Shown here: positions 27,583 to 36,936 of the stretch, in pieces
Position numbering within the stretch: the first letter of the stretch is position 1
How the letters are laid out: each line of letters begins with the position of its first letter
From: Cupriavidus pauculus
Lineage (GTDB): Bacteria; Pseudomonadota; Gammaproteobacteria; Burkholderiales; Burkholderiaceae
NCBI RefSeq assembly: GCF_003854935.1
Contig: NZ_CP033971.1
Location: 124,001-188,000, forward strand
DNA: 64,000 nucleotides
Reading direction: 5' to 3'
Made by a program: the position numbers and the translations under genes
Notes under the pieces: generated by a model
Seen by the model: only the letters and a program-made list of their open reading frames with translations
Databases searched by the model: none
What the model was told of the DNA's origin: nothing

Positions 27583-28262
27583 ATGCCGATATGGTCTTAA
27601 ACTGGCGAGCCTGATTCAAGACTGTTGGGAACTTCTCACGCGAGTCTTCCGAAAAATCGGGTTAGCTCTCGAGCGCGAAATTCCCGTATCCGAGCGTCCG
27701 AAGTTCACTGCCATCCGGCAACTGAAACGCTGCCTCTGTACGACCGAAATTGGCCGGCCTCGGCCCTCGGTCCACCTGGGTAGGACCTAACGGCCCGTCA
27801 GATTGCTCCAAACCGGGCAATGGCGCGGCGCCTTGGGCTCACTTGGAATCAGAGCCTGAGGTTCGGTCGTGCCTGCCGGATTTCAACTCCACTCGTACCG
27901 AGAGCGTGAGCATTAGGGTGGGTAAGCCAGGCGATGTCATTTCTGGACGACAACTTTCCAACCCATACAAAACCTACGCCCAGCGAGAAGAGGCCTAGGC
28001 GTCACCGCACGACGCATTCTGACATGACTCAATCAGCTCCGGAATCAAGTAGAGCATGAGTACCTCTTGCCAAGTCGGCCGGAGGTTGAGACCCTCATCG
28101 ACGTAACAAGCTTGTTTGCAGCCTCCACGCAACGGTAAATCGCCAGCCTAGCCAAATCGGGATGCACCAAGCCATAACCATAGACGGAACCCGCGCCGTA
28201 CGCCCACTGGCTGGAACGCTACCGCGCGCAGTCGGCCTGAACCTGAGCCAGCGCTGGCCGGG
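27583..28262. other. intergenic region
   Basis: Nearly 700 bases between convergent operons. Short frames are present but none has a recognisable family, start signal or signal peptide. I see no repeat or tRNA. Confidence 0.4.
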
Positions 28263-29735
28263 TCAGAAAGATCCGACCAGCGTACCCAGCACGATCACGG
28301 CCACAAGCGCCAGCAGCGGCCCAACGATGCCGACCATCACGATGCCGCCGTAGCTTTGCTTGTGCGTGGTGCCGCAGACGGCCAGCAGCGTGACCACGGC
28401 GCCGTTGTGCGGCAGCGTGTCGAGCGTACCGGCGCTCATCACGGCCACGCGGTGCAGTACAGCCGGATCGAGCCCGATTTCGAGCGCACGCGCCAAATAG
28501 GTGCTGCCCAGCGCGTCGAGCGCGATGGTCAGGCCGCCCGATGCCGAGCCGGTCAGCGCTGATAGCACATTCGTCGCGACGGCCAGCGATACCAGCGGCC
28601 CGCCCTCAATCGATAATACCCAGTCCCGTACCACGGCAAAGCCCGGCAGCGCGGCCACCACGGCGCCAAATCCGACCAGGCTGGCCACGCTGAGCACCGG
28701 CAAGGCTGCCGCGTGCGCGCCTGCACCCATCGTTTCGCGCAGCGCGGTCAGGCGACGCCAGTTCAGCAGCACCAGGCAGAGGATGGCCGCCGCCAACGCC
28801 ACGATCACCGACCACACGCCGCCCACGGCCTGCAAGGTGGTGGCGCCCCATTCGGGCAGGGCCAGATAGTCCGCGTCAAGGCGCGGCAACACGACCAGGC
28901 TCATGGTCAGGTTCACGGCAATCACCACGATCAGCGGCAGCAGCGCCACCAGCGCCCCGGGCGGCTCGGCACTGCGCTGGCCGTGACGCGCTTCGGCCGG
29001 ATCGAATTCGTGCGCGGTGCTGGCGCGCTCGCGGATCAGCGGCCGTTCGGCCACCTCGGCCACTTCCGCCACCCCGTCCACGCCGGCAGACCCCCCGTCG
29101 CCATAGCCCTCGCCTTTGCGCCGCGCGGCGCCTTCGCAACGCGTCAGCCACCACATGCCGAACGCCAGCATCAGCAGGCTGGCGATGATGCCCAGCCCTG
29201 GCGCTGCGAACGGCTTGGTGCTGAAGAAGGGCATCGGGATCGCATTCTGGATGGCCGGCGTGCCGGGCAGCGCCGACATCGTGAAGGTCGAAGTGCCCAG
29301 CACGATGGCCGCCGGCATCAGCCGGTGCGGGATGTCGGCCGCACGAAACAGCGCATGGGCCATCGGCGCCAGCACGAAGAACGCCACGAACAGGCTGACC
29401 CCGCCATAGGTGAGCAGCGCGCCGGCCAGCACCACGGCCAGCATCGCGCGCCGCGGGCCCAGCGTGCGTGTCATCCAGTCGGCAATCGCGCTCACCGATC
29501 CACTGTCGTCCATTAGCTTGCCGAACAGCGCGCCAAGCAGGAACAGCGGAAAGAACTGGGCCACGAAGCCCGCCGCTGTGCCCATAAAGGTTTGCGTCCA
29601 GTGTGCCAGCAGAGGCTCGCCCGCCGTGGCGGCAGCCAGCAGGGCGGCGGCCGGGGCAATAAGAAGGATGCTCCAGCCACGGAATGCCATCCAGATCATC
29701 GCCGCAAGGGCGATGACGATGCCTAGCAAGCCCAT
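28263..29735 (-). CDS. GntP-family permease
   Basis: A 490-residue integral membrane protein with about 12-14 hydrophobic segments over its whole length. Features of the gluconate/GntP family are FMGTAAGFVAQFFPLFLLGA, LYGGVSLFVAFFVLAP-like stretch (TYGGVSLFVAFFVLAPM) and TFTMSALPGTPAIQNAIPMPFF, where the polar residues of the substrate path lie. Members import gluconate, citrate or other hydroxy acids by H+ symport. A hydrophilic low-similarity loop (about 210-255, with EVAEVAERPL) lies in the middle. It starts 3 bases after the patatin gene stop, so they are one operon. Confidence 0.9.
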   Translation of the reverse strand: MGLLGIVIALAAMIWMAFRGWSILLIAPAAALLAAATAGEPLLAHWTQTFMGTAAGFVAQFFPLFLLGALFGKLMDDSGSVSAIADWMTRTLGPRRAMLAVVLAGALLTYGGVSLFVAFFVLAPMAHALFRAADIPHRLMPAAIVLGTSTFTMSALPGTPAIQNAIPMPFFSTKPFAAPGLGIIASLLMLAFGMWWLTRCEGAARRKGEGYGDGGSAGVDGVAEVAEVAERPLIRERASTAHEFDPAEARHGQRSAEPPGALVALLPLIVVIAVNLTMSLVVLPRLDADYLALPEWGATTLQAVGGVWSVIVALAAAILCLVLLNWRRLTALRETMGAGAHAAALPVLSVASLVGFGAVVAALPGFAVVRDWVLSIEGGPLVSLAVATNVLSALTGSASGGLTIALDALGSTYLARALEIGLDPAVLHRVAVMSAGTLDTLPHNGAVVTLLAVCGTTHKQSYGGIVMVGIVGPLLALVAVIVLGTLVGSF

Positions 29736-29738
29736 GGG

Positions 29739-30782
29739 TCAGACCTCCTGCAGCAGTTCGTCGAGATTGAACGACGAGCAGTTGCCCAGCGCATCGCCGT
29801 GCATCCCCAAGAACTGCTCGGCCGCCGCGCGGCCTTCGTCGCGCAGCATGCACAGGAACGGCCATTCGGCATTCATCTTCGACGACGAACCGAAGTCGGC
29901 CATGCGCTCGCTGGCAATGCGGTGGATGCGCATGTCGGCCCATTGGGCACCCTCGGCGTCGCCGGGGTCGGCCACGCGTTGCAGTACGGCGATCATGCGC
30001 AACTCCTTGAGCAGGGCGGCATTGAACGAAATCTCGTTGACCCGGCTCAGGATGTCGCGCGCGCTGCGGGGCACGCCGGCGCGGGCCACCGGATTGATCT
30101 GCACAAGGATGGTGTCGCGCGACTGGCATTCGCGGACCAGCGGCGTGATGGTGGGATTCCCGGCGTATCCGCCGTCCCAGTACGGCACGCCGTCGATCTC
30201 CACGGCCTGGAACACTGTCGGCAGGCAGGCCGATGCCAGCAGCACGCTGGCCGTGACCTCGGTGTTCTTGAACACGCGGCCGCGCCCGGTTTCCACATTG
30301 GTGGCGGTGACAAACAGATGAATCGGCGCCTGGGCCAGCACATCGAAATCGATGGTGGCCTGCAGCACCTCGGCCAGCGGATTGCTGCCGGCGCGGTTCA
30401 GGTCGTAGGGCGACCAGAGGCGCGCGGCCAGGTCGGCGGCAACAAAAAGCGGGGAGTTGTCGAGCGTCCAGCGGCCCAGGATCACGTCGAGAGGGGTGCG
30501 CCGGAACGGGCTGAAGCGGGCCGCATCGGACACCCGCTGCCAGAACGCCTCCAGTGCCCGGCGGGCCCCCGCGGCGCCATCGAGCGCGTGGCCGTAGACC
30601 AGCACGGCGGCATTCATCGCCCCGGCCGAAGTACCCGATATCCCGTCGATATTAAGCCACGGTTCTTCCAGCAGCCGGTCCAGCACCCCCCAGGTAAAGG
30701 CGCCATGGGCCCCACCGCCCTGCAGCGCCAGGTCGATCAGCAGCGGCTCGCGCGCCGGGGGGGACTTGCCTTCCTCGTTCAT
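29739..30782 (-). CDS. patatin-like phospholipase
   Basis: A 347-residue cytoplasmic patatin-family acyl hydrolase. The oxyanion motif LALQGGGAHGAFTWGVLDRL (about 20-39), the nucleophile elbow GTSAGAMNAA (Ser near 54) and the catalytic aspartate in DGGYAGNP (about 203) are all intact. No signal peptide or beta-barrel domain is seen, so it is not a secreted ExoU/PlpD form. The ATG at 30782 has GGAG 7 bases upstream and is preferred to a GTG eight codons earlier. It precedes the GntP permease; regulated polyester or lipid turnover is possible, as some patatin proteins act on polyhydroxyalkanoate granules. Confidence 0.9.
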   Translation of the reverse strand: MNEEGKSPPAREPLLIDLALQGGGAHGAFTWGVLDRLLEEPWLNIDGISGTSAGAMNAAVLVYGHALDGAAGARRALEAFWQRVSDAARFSPFRRTPLDVILGRWTLDNSPLFVAADLAARLWSPYDLNRAGSNPLAEVLQATIDFDVLAQAPIHLFVTATNVETGRGRVFKNTEVTASVLLASACLPTVFQAVEIDGVPYWDGGYAGNPTITPLVRECQSRDTILVQINPVARAGVPRSARDILSRVNEISFNAALLKELRMIAVLQRVADPGDAEGAQWADMRIHRIASERMADFGSSSKMNAEWPFLCMLRDEGRAAAEQFLGMHGDALGNCSSFNLDELLQEV

Positions 30783-31212
30783 CCAGCACTCCCGAAGGTG
30801 ACTCACGTGAGGTACAAGCCCCTCTATTATTTGTTGTGCAGTGCAACTTCCGCAAGGTTGATTGCTGGATCACTTATGCAGGAGCTTTGGAAGAGGTTGC
30901 GTCAGGGTGGGTGAGTGACTTGACGAGGCGCCTTCGCGGCCACGGGAAGGTCGTCAGAAAATCATGACAATCATGACTTGCAGTGTTTTAGGTAAGGCGC
31001 TTAATGCGAAAACACAGAGCTGTGGAGAACGGCGGCTAACATCACCCGGTGTGCGATGGCGAGGCGCGACTAAGGGCATTTTGGGACATTCAATATGTTC
31101 GCCCGGGTCCGGGTTCACTTTCGGGCGCCTGGGCGAGATACTATGTTTTGGCACAAGCTTATGGCCGAACGCGGACTCGCGTCCGCGCAAGGCTAGCGCA
31201 ACGGAGCGGGGC
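30783..31212. other. intergenic region
   Basis: Contains the presumed promoter of the patatin-GntP operon (AT-rich patch CCTCTATTATTTGTTG near 30830) and the end of the SDR gene. No gene is supported. Confidence 0.4.
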
Positions 31213-31968
31213 TCAGATGCGCTGGCCGCCCGATACCTCAATGCGTTGCGCATTGATCCACCGGTTATCGGGGGAAAGCAAACTCGCAATCATAGGGCCG
31301 ATATCGTCGGGCACGCCGACGCGGCCCAGAGCGGTCATCGCTGCGAAGGACTGGTTCAGCTCGGGATTGTCTCGCACCGCACCGCCGCCGAAGTCGGTCT
31401 CGATTGCTCCCGGTGCCACCGTGTTGACCGCGATGCCACGCTGGCCCAACTCCTTGGCCATGTAGACCGACAGCACCTCGATGGCGCCCTTAGCCGCTGC
31501 ATAAGCGGCATAGCCGGGATAGCTGACGCGTGTCAGGCCCGACGATAGATTGACGATGCGGCCGCCATCGGCAATCAGGGGCAGCAGCGCTTGCGTCAGG
31601 AAGTAGACGCCTTTGAAATGCACCTCCACCAGGCGATCAAATTGCGCCTCGGTAGTATCGGCGATCAGTGCGTAGTCGCCGTGCCCAGCGTTGTTGACCA
31701 GATGGTCGAACGAATTGCGGCCCCAATGCTGTTGTAACGCCTTCCGCAGTTGTTCGGCGAACGGCGCAAAGGCGGCGACAGCCCCGGAGTCAAGCTGGAA
31801 CGCCACCGCCTTGCGTCCCATGGCCTCGATCTCAGCCACGACGGCTTGGGCGTCCTGCGCCCGGCTTTGATAGGTGATGATGACGTCTCCGCCCTGGCGG
31901 GCGATGCTCAGTGCGGTATTGCGGCCGAGCCCACGGCTTGCGCCGGTAACAACGGTGATTCGGGTCAT
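31213..31968 (-). CDS. short-chain dehydrogenase/reductase
   Basis: A 251-residue classical SDR with VTGASRGLGRNTA (about 6-18), NNAGHGD near residue 92, and the catalytic YxxxK in YPGYAAYAAAKGAIEV (about 155-170). ITYQSRAQDAQ after beta-2 has an Arg that suggests NADP(H). The last residues WINAQRIEVSGGQRI are typical of the family. It diverges from an AraC-type activator, an arrangement in which the SDR is commonly the target and reduces aldehydes or ketones. Confidence 0.93.
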   Translation of the reverse strand: MTRITVVTGASRGLGRNTALSIARQGGDVIITYQSRAQDAQAVVAEIEAMGRKAVAFQLDSGAVAAFAPFAEQLRKALQQHWGRNSFDHLVNNAGHGDYALIADTTEAQFDRLVEVHFKGVYFLTQALLPLIADGGRIVNLSSGLTRVSYPGYAAYAAAKGAIEVLSVYMAKELGQRGIAVNTVAPGAIETDFGGGAVRDNPELNQSFAAMTALGRVGVPDDIGPMIASLLSPDNRWINAQRIEVSGGQRI

Positions 31969-32110
31969 GTCTGGCTCCTGTCTCTAGTGTGGATGACTGG
32001 AAGCCAGTATCGAATTCCACCGCCTCGAAGGGTTGTCCAAAACTCGGCGATTCTTGCCTAATCCTGCAAATGCGTCGCGCCGCTGCAGCCACAGGTGTAG
32101 TCTTGTCGCC

Positions 32111-33004
32111 ATGGAATCAACACTGCTCTCCGCCGTCCGACGCTATGCCGACGCCCATTCCGATGCAGCGGGCACGGCCCTGACGCCTGTTCCCGGACTC
32201 ACCATCATCCAGGCCACGTCGGCGAGCGCGCTGCACTATTCGATCTCGCGGCCATTGATCTGCCTCGTACAGCAGGGCAGCAAACGCGTGACGGTAGATG
32301 CACAGAATTTCGATTTCACCGCTGGGGATTCGCTGGTGATTTCGGCCGATGTGCCGACCGTCAGCCAGATCACCGGGGCAAGCATAGCCGCCCCGTATCT
32401 GTCGCTGGTCATGGAGCTCGATAACCTGCTAATCGCCGAGCTGTGCCAGGAGATTGGCACTGTCGGCGATATCGATGAGACGCCCGTACGCGTCGATCGT
32501 ACCGATACGGAAGTCACAGACGCTGCCTTTCGCTTGATGCGTTTGCTCGATCGTCCAGCGGCTGTCCCAGTATTACGGGCACAAATCGTGCGCGAACTGC
32601 ACTACTGGTTGCTGATGGGGCGCTACGGCACGGCAATCCGAAAGTTGGGCAAGGTAAATAGTCACGCGCAACGCGTGGCACGCGCGGTGGCCGTGATTCG
32701 CGCTGAGTTCGACAAGCCGCTGACTGTGGAGCGGCTCGCAGCGGTGGCAGGCATGAGCCAGGGTGCCTTTCATCAGCATTTCCGTTCAGTGACATCGCTG
32801 ACACCGCTGCAATTCCAGAAGTACCTTCGCCTCATCGAGGCCCGGCGCTTGATGCTGTCGGAGGGCGTAACTGCCAGCCGGGCGGCCTTCGCCGTCGGCT
32901 ATGAAAGCGTGCCGCAGTTCACGCGCGAATACGGACGCATGTTCGGCCAGTCGCCGGCGCGAGATACGCGGACGGCGCGCAGCAATATCAAGGATGCGGC
33001 ATAA
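32111..33004 (+). CDS. AraC-family transcriptional regulator
   Basis: A 297-residue regulator with the AraC_N (type 1) effector domain (about 15-175, SISRPLICLVQQGSKRVTV and ISADVPTVSQITGA) and two C-terminal HTH motifs (about 195-290: LTVERLAAVAGMSQGAFHQHF; SRAAFAVGYESVPQFTREYGRMFG). The ATG at 32111 is preferred to an upstream frame to 32033. It is divergent from the SDR gene, with about 140 bases between, where its binding site is expected. The inducer is unknown; related proteins respond to electrophiles or oxidants. Confidence 0.93.
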   Translation: MESTLLSAVRRYADAHSDAAGTALTPVPGLTIIQATSASALHYSISRPLICLVQQGSKRVTVDAQNFDFTAGDSLVISADVPTVSQITGASIAAPYLSLVMELDNLLIAELCQEIGTVGDIDETPVRVDRTDTEVTDAAFRLMRLLDRPAAVPVLRAQIVRELHYWLLMGRYGTAIRKLGKVNSHAQRVARAVAVIRAEFDKPLTVERLAAVAGMSQGAFHQHFRSVTSLTPLQFQKYLRLIEARRLMLSEGVTASRAAFAVGYESVPQFTREYGRMFGQSPARDTRTARSNIKDAA

Positions 33005-33504
33005 GGCCCATTATTGCCAAAATGGTACTTTGACCCCATGGGGAGGCGCACCGGGGAGCTCTCACACCTGCCGTCGGTTTTGCGCGAGGAGGCAAGCTGG
33101 AGCCGGTCGATGCCGAGCCCGCCATTACCCTCTAGGAAGGCCGCCGCTTGCGCCTAAGCCGGGGAGGAGGCGCGAGGAAAGCGAGTTTTTCATCCCGGGC
33201 CAGCCTCGTGCCAAGCTTATTTGACTTGTACTTTATACATCACTTTACTTCGAATAAAGCTTATGTTAAATTAGGTGCGTAGATCAGAATCAATTTCCCA
33301 TCTACAGGATGCCCAAGTGTGGCGCGCGCGACCGTCGACTGGAGGTCACATTAACCCTAGCATCTCTCTCCCCAACCCAATGGATGCCGGGTGGTGGCTT
33401 TTGAGCACCCTAGGGAGGGCTTCGAAGACTAAATTTAAATTTCGCGGCCCGCTTGGCGCGGTTCTGCACAACGTTTGGCATCTGACGATGCTCGGAAACT
33501 GAAT
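33005..33504. other. AT-rich intergenic region, left edge of island-like stretch
   Basis: About 500 bases without a supported gene. The stretch 33210-33275 is strikingly AT-rich against its GC-rich surroundings, with imperfect inverted copies of AAGCTTATT and a possible promoter (TTTACT, 16 bases, TTAAAT) pointing right with no gene behind it. This suggests foreign or remodelled DNA. Confidence 0.4.
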
Positions 33505-34215
33505 TTAAGGCGCCGCAGGCAGCGCAACGGCATCGCCAGGCTTACCCTTAACCTTCGCGGGTCTGGGCGGCCTCGGCGGAGTTCTCTCCGCCATGCGCTT
33601 GACGGCTTCCTCGTGAACGTAAAGGGACTCGATAACATGCTCCATAACTCCCACCAGAACGTTCAGATCCTCCTCTGAAGGGATATGGCCTCGATGAATG
33701 GTCGCGTGGCCGACGTCGAGCACCGATTCCAGTTGTTTTTTCATGAGGAGAGACACATGCCCTTGCTGGAAGAGCTTCTCGAGATTCTCATCGAAGCCGC
33801 GATGATCGCCTCCGATCTTGTCTATCATCGCTTGTTCTAGGGCGGCGCGTACCCCCATCGCAGCGAGGTGCGGCATGTCATTTTGAAGCGCCTTATAGAT
33901 CTCATTGCAGATCACGCGCACCGGCTCTTTCAAGCCTTGCGGGCCAAACCAACGCGACATCCACTTCGGCGGCTTTCGTAGGGCCGCAGGAGGATAGTCC
34001 GTTACCGTCGACTCGCCAAACATGCCAGATCCTGTCCAATCATTGCGAAGCTTTACGTTCCGACAGCCGCCGCATTGGATAGTCAAGTCAGTGTTCTCTT
34101 CCCAGCCGTCTTGGTCGCCAAGGTGTTGCGCTACGATATGAAGCACCGTATGCCAGGTGCGGCAGCCGCAAACGTTGCAGAATGACTGAACGCTGTCCCC
34201 TAAGTTGAAAGCCAT
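33505..34215 (-). CDS. DUF4145-type protein with N-terminal zinc-ribbon-like cysteines
   Basis: A 236-residue protein. Near the N-terminus are two cysteine pairs, SFCNVCGCRTWH (about 12-23) and QCGGCRNVKL (about 48-57), that may bind zinc. The central part, VRVICNEIYKALQNDMPHLA and GVRAALEQAMIDKIGG with a helical C-terminal domain and HATIHRGHIPSEEDL, matches the DUF4145 fold often found in restriction-related or mobile-element proteins. The ATG at 34215 has GGGTGGG in front; the TTG start at 34230 is less likely. The tail (TPPRPPRPAKVKGK) is proline-rich and disordered. Function unknown. Confidence 0.75.
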   Translation of the reverse strand: MAFNLGDSVQSFCNVCGCRTWHTVLHIVAQHLGDQDGWEENTDLTIQCGGCRNVKLRNDWTGSGMFGESTVTDYPPAALRKPPKWMSRWFGPQGLKEPVRVICNEIYKALQNDMPHLAAMGVRAALEQAMIDKIGGDHRGFDENLEKLFQQGHVSLLMKKQLESVLDVGHATIHRGHIPSEEDLNVLVGVMEHVIESLYVHEEAVKRMAERTPPRPPRPAKVKGKPGDAVALPAAP

Positions 34216-34389
34216 CTCGACCCACCCCAAGAAATATCCCTCAAGGCGCCAATTCTAGCCGTGTCAGAAGAGGCGACCCCGCTCCGCGACCGTCCAACTC
34301 GCGATGACCAGCTCGCGGCCACCCTGCAGAAATGCCGAAACGCGCTCGGGACCGATGAAAGGTCGCAGCAATGTCGCGCGCGGCCGAAC

Positions 34390-34722
34390 CTAAGAACCGA
34401 GGTGCGAACCAGTTACGTCCGGCGAAAGTGCCACCTCGACGACGTGTCCAGCCGCGGTCTCGTAATGAAGCACATGCCCATCAAGGCGATGCTTCTTTTC
34501 CTCATCTAGCGTCGGCTCAAACACGTGCCTCCGCACAGCAGGCACGGTGTCACCGCTCAGTACTGTGGCCCGCAAAGTTCCTTTCACCGGAACATTGGAG
34601 GGAGTGTGGTCAAACACAACTAGGCCCGAACCCTTCCCTCGCACCCAAATCCCGGGAATTCCGGATCCGTCGCCCTCCCAGCCGCCGCGAACGGGATGCC
34701 GCCTTCCCATGGTGTTTCGCAC
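34390..34722 (-). CDS. hypothetical protein
   Basis: A 110-residue open frame whose C-terminal two thirds look protein-like (GLVVFDHTPSNVPVKGTLRA, TLDEEKKHRLDGHVLHYE, GHVVEVALSPDVTG), suggesting a small beta-rich domain. I recognise no family and the first 30 residues are rich in Gly and Arg, so the real start may be further in. It lies between the DUF4145 gene and the PadR gene; the remaining bases from 34216 to 34797 hold no other gene. Confidence 0.4.
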   Translation of the reverse strand: MRNTMGRRHPVRGGWEGDGSGIPGIWVRGKGSGLVVFDHTPSNVPVKGTLRATVLSGDTVPAVRRHVFEPTLDEEKKHRLDGHVLHYETAAGHVVEVALSPDVTGSHLGS

Positions 34723-34797
34723 CGGGTTGTGGGTTCATGAACTGGCGGTTGACTTTCCCATGACGCTATGTAGACTTACAACATAGGGGGTAAGCGT

Positions 34798-35082
34798 ATG
34801 AAGATGTCTCAGTCCGGGTTGTTAGTGCTGAAGGTTTTTTTGGAGCATGCCAGTGCACCGATCTATGGCTATACCTTGATGCAGGCAGCCGGCATATCCT
34901 CGGGCACGCTCTATCCGTTGCTGGCGCGATTTGAGGCCGAAGGACTTCTCACAAGCGCCTGGGAAACGTCCGACCCGGCCAAAGCAGGCCGTCCACGGAG
35001 ACGCCTCTACCGGATGACGGCGCACGGTACGCGCGTTGCCACAGAAGTCTTGAGCCAACTTCGAGGAGGTGTGCTGGTATGA
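34798..35082 (+). CDS. PadR-family transcriptional regulator
   Basis: A 94-residue winged-helix protein consistent with a short PadR. The motif YGYTLMQAAGISSGTLYPLLARFEAEGLLTS, split here over residues about 22-53, is the DNA-binding helix set, and the wing is AGRPRRRLYRMTAHG. PadR proteins are ligand-responsive repressors and commonly sit just before a membrane protein that they control. Here the stop overlaps the start of the next gene by 4 bases (ATGA), so both are translated together. The short C-terminal helix (VATEVLSQLRGGVLV) would form the dimer. Confidence 0.92.
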   Translation: MKMSQSGLLVLKVFLEHASAPIYGYTLMQAAGISSGTLYPLLARFEAEGLLTSAWETSDPAKAGRPRRRLYRMTAHGTRVATEVLSQLRGGVLV

Positions 35083-35813
35083 GCGAGACCCTGACCAGCA
35101 TCCTGGTGTTTCTTGTTGGCCTCGCTTTTGCCGAACTGAAGGATTGGCTGCCCTGGCTGGCCCGGAAGGTGGTGTCACACGCAGGGCGGCGGTTGTCCCC
35201 GGAAATGCGTGAACGCATGGAGGAGGAATGGCTGGCCGAACTGGAGCAGATTCCAGGCAAGCTATCACCGTTGTTGTTTGCAGTAATGCTTTGCCGTGCG
35301 GCAAAAAAAATGCGACAGGACGCCCTCCCAATATCGCCAGAGGAGTGGCTCACGCGGAGGTTTGACGTGATCTTCGCCGTCGCCGTGCTGATCGGCGTCT
35401 TCCCACTGCTCCTTATCTTGTGGCTTCTGGTTCGACGACAGTCGGTTGAAGGGGGACTGATTGGACGGTCGGCATATGGTCAGGGTGGCAAGCCGGTTCG
35501 ACTATATTCCTTTGCGCTTCCGGTGGATACGACCGGGCGTCTCACGCCGCTGGGCAAGTTCTTGTATAGAACCCAGTTTCATATGTTGCCGCGGTACATC
35601 AATGTCGCTAACGGCTCGCTAGCGCTCTTCGGTCCACGCCCGCAGTGGCCGGTCGCAAAACACGATCGCACCGGTGCCGACGAACTTTCTGTACGACCGG
35701 GCCTCGTTCCGTTCGAGGCTGACGGTGTGCGCCTGTGCACTGGGCCGTCCTTACGCGAGCGGTGCATTGGACTAGGGCGGGTAGCTTGGCGCGGTTGGAA
35801 CAAGCCGCTGTGA
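35079..35813 (+). CDS. degenerate sugar-transferase-like membrane protein with N-terminal EEWLAELE domain
   Basis: A 244-residue protein. Residues 1-90 form a membrane-proximal domain with EMRERMEEEWLAELEQIPGK, a pattern known from proteins encoded next to PadR genes. Residues about 95-225 resemble the bacterial sugar transferase (phosphoglycosyl transferase) family: RRFDVIFAVAVLIGVFPLLL membrane segment, GKFLYRTQFHMLPRYINVAN, SLALFGPRP and SVRPGLVPFEA. In active enzymes the stretch before the asparagine-valine contains Asp-Glu (LDELPQL); here it is FHMLPRY, so the catalytic dyad seems lost. I infer a non-catalytic or altered protein under PadR control. Confidence 0.7.
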   Translation: MSETLTSILVFLVGLAFAELKDWLPWLARKVVSHAGRRLSPEMRERMEEEWLAELEQIPGKLSPLLFAVMLCRAAKKMRQDALPISPEEWLTRRFDVIFAVAVLIGVFPLLLILWLLVRRQSVEGGLIGRSAYGQGGKPVRLYSFALPVDTTGRLTPLGKFLYRTQFHMLPRYINVANGSLALFGPRPQWPVAKHDRTGADELSVRPGLVPFEADGVRLCTGPSLRERCIGLGRVAWRGWNKPL

Positions 35814-36188
35814 ATGTAACGCCCCGACGGCGCCGGGTTCGGCTATCGTCCCGCGCGGCGGATCGGTCGCGAAGCACCCCATAGCTCTCAACGCAGGTTT
35901 GGGCGGAGTCACCAGCCTGCGGTGCGAACTGCTGTCCGTCCTTCGGAATGCCGATGGGTCCTTCCTCACCAAGAAATCGCCGGCGCTGGAACATGAAGAT
36001 CGACGGAAATGGGTAAGCGCAACCGCGGGTCCGTGAGGGTACTAGACAATCTTTTCTATGCCGGCCCGTCCTAGGACGGGTCAGGATCTCGAGCTCGACA
36101 CACTGCAAAAGCACGGTGGCGCTGCTCCAGCGTACCAACCAGATCCACGCCTTGGGCATCAACTTGGGCGACGCCACGCGCAGGCAGA
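35814..36188. other. intergenic region
   Basis: No supported gene. The right part (from about 36058) may contain decayed sequence of the integrase remnant, since short frames here change phase repeatedly. Confidence 0.35.
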
Positions 36189-36528
36189 TTGGGGCCGAAC
36201 GACCTGGAGGCTATCTCGCTGTGGCTGGCGAACTATGTAGAGAGCCTGGCGACGCACGCGAACTATCGAAGGGAAGCCGATCGGCTGCTCCTCATGGGCC
36301 CTCGCGGATGCCCTGGCGGAGCCGGCAGCCATCGACGCAGGAGGACCTACGCCTGTTCCGCGCTTTTCTAGCGACGCCGGCGCCAAGCAATTTGGCCGAA
36401 CAACGCGACCAAGCCCGCGCGCGATGGCTCACCACCCTCCTCTACCTGTTGGGTCTACGAATCTCTGAAGTCGCTGCCTGCACGATGGGCCACTTCGTGC
36501 GGGAGTTGAGCGCACCGCCGCCAAGGTG
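36189..36528 (+). pseudogene. tyrosine recombinase remnant (frameshifted and internally deleted)
   Basis: One frame gives PNDLEAISLWLANYVESLATHANYRREADRLLL, which parallels the core-binding start DNDYEAIQAWLALHESSATQRAYRKEAERLIL of the complete integrase downstream. Another frame then gives EDLRLFRAFLATPAP, parallel to KDATDYRAFLRRPTP, and jumps to ARWLTTLLYLLGLRISEVAACTMG, parallel to RFLLDFGYATGLRISELANAALRH with the catalytic arginine. So there is at least one frameshift and a deletion of roughly 90 codons, and everything after the first catalytic arginine is lost. It is a dead copy of the same recombinase family. Confidence 0.75.
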
Positions 36529-36700
36529 AATCGACGCAAAGCCATCGGATGAAATGGAGTAAGAGGTCCGGCTGCTCGGCACCACTGCAATGCGCTCGGG
36601 TGCCGCAAGGCGGACAGTTCCGGAGCTACCAGGAAGTATTCAGTTTGCCCTGAGGTAACATCGCCCCCGAAGGGGCGGAAGTTAGCTCGAATTCTTTGAC

Positions 36701-36844
36701 TTACTTGGTCCGGTACCGGTCCCGGCGGGTAGCCACGCGTTCCGGCATGCCACAGTTCTGTGAGGAGTGTTCTTTGTCGGCCGGCGGCAGGCTTTGCAGG
36801 GTGACTGCCAGGGCGAGAAGGAAGGAAATTAGCGACGCTTTCAT
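36701..36844 (-). CDS. small exported protein, unknown function
   Basis: A 47-codon frame with an N-terminus of signal-peptide character, MKASLISFLLALAVTLQSLP, and a short, very polar, basic mature part (about 27 residues, with a single cysteine in SQNCGMPERVA and ending DRYRTK). A GAGAG/CGGA purine stretch lies in front of the ATG. I do not recognise a family. Its presence in the island-like stretch next to the integrase fits a strain-specific gene. Confidence 0.5.
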   Translation of the reverse strand: MKASLISFLLALAVTLQSLPPADKEHSSQNCGMPERVATRRDRYRTK

Positions 36845-36936
36845 GGTTCCGGCGCTCTCAATCGAGCTCTGTTATTGAAGGAACTCAGTTAAGCGATGTC
36901 TGTTTAGTCAAGAAAACTGGTTCTTTGGACTTGCAC

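Noticed and set aside
36925-36936. TTG start for the fragment at 36937
   Set aside because: The ATG at 36937 is simpler, and the gene itself is doubtful.
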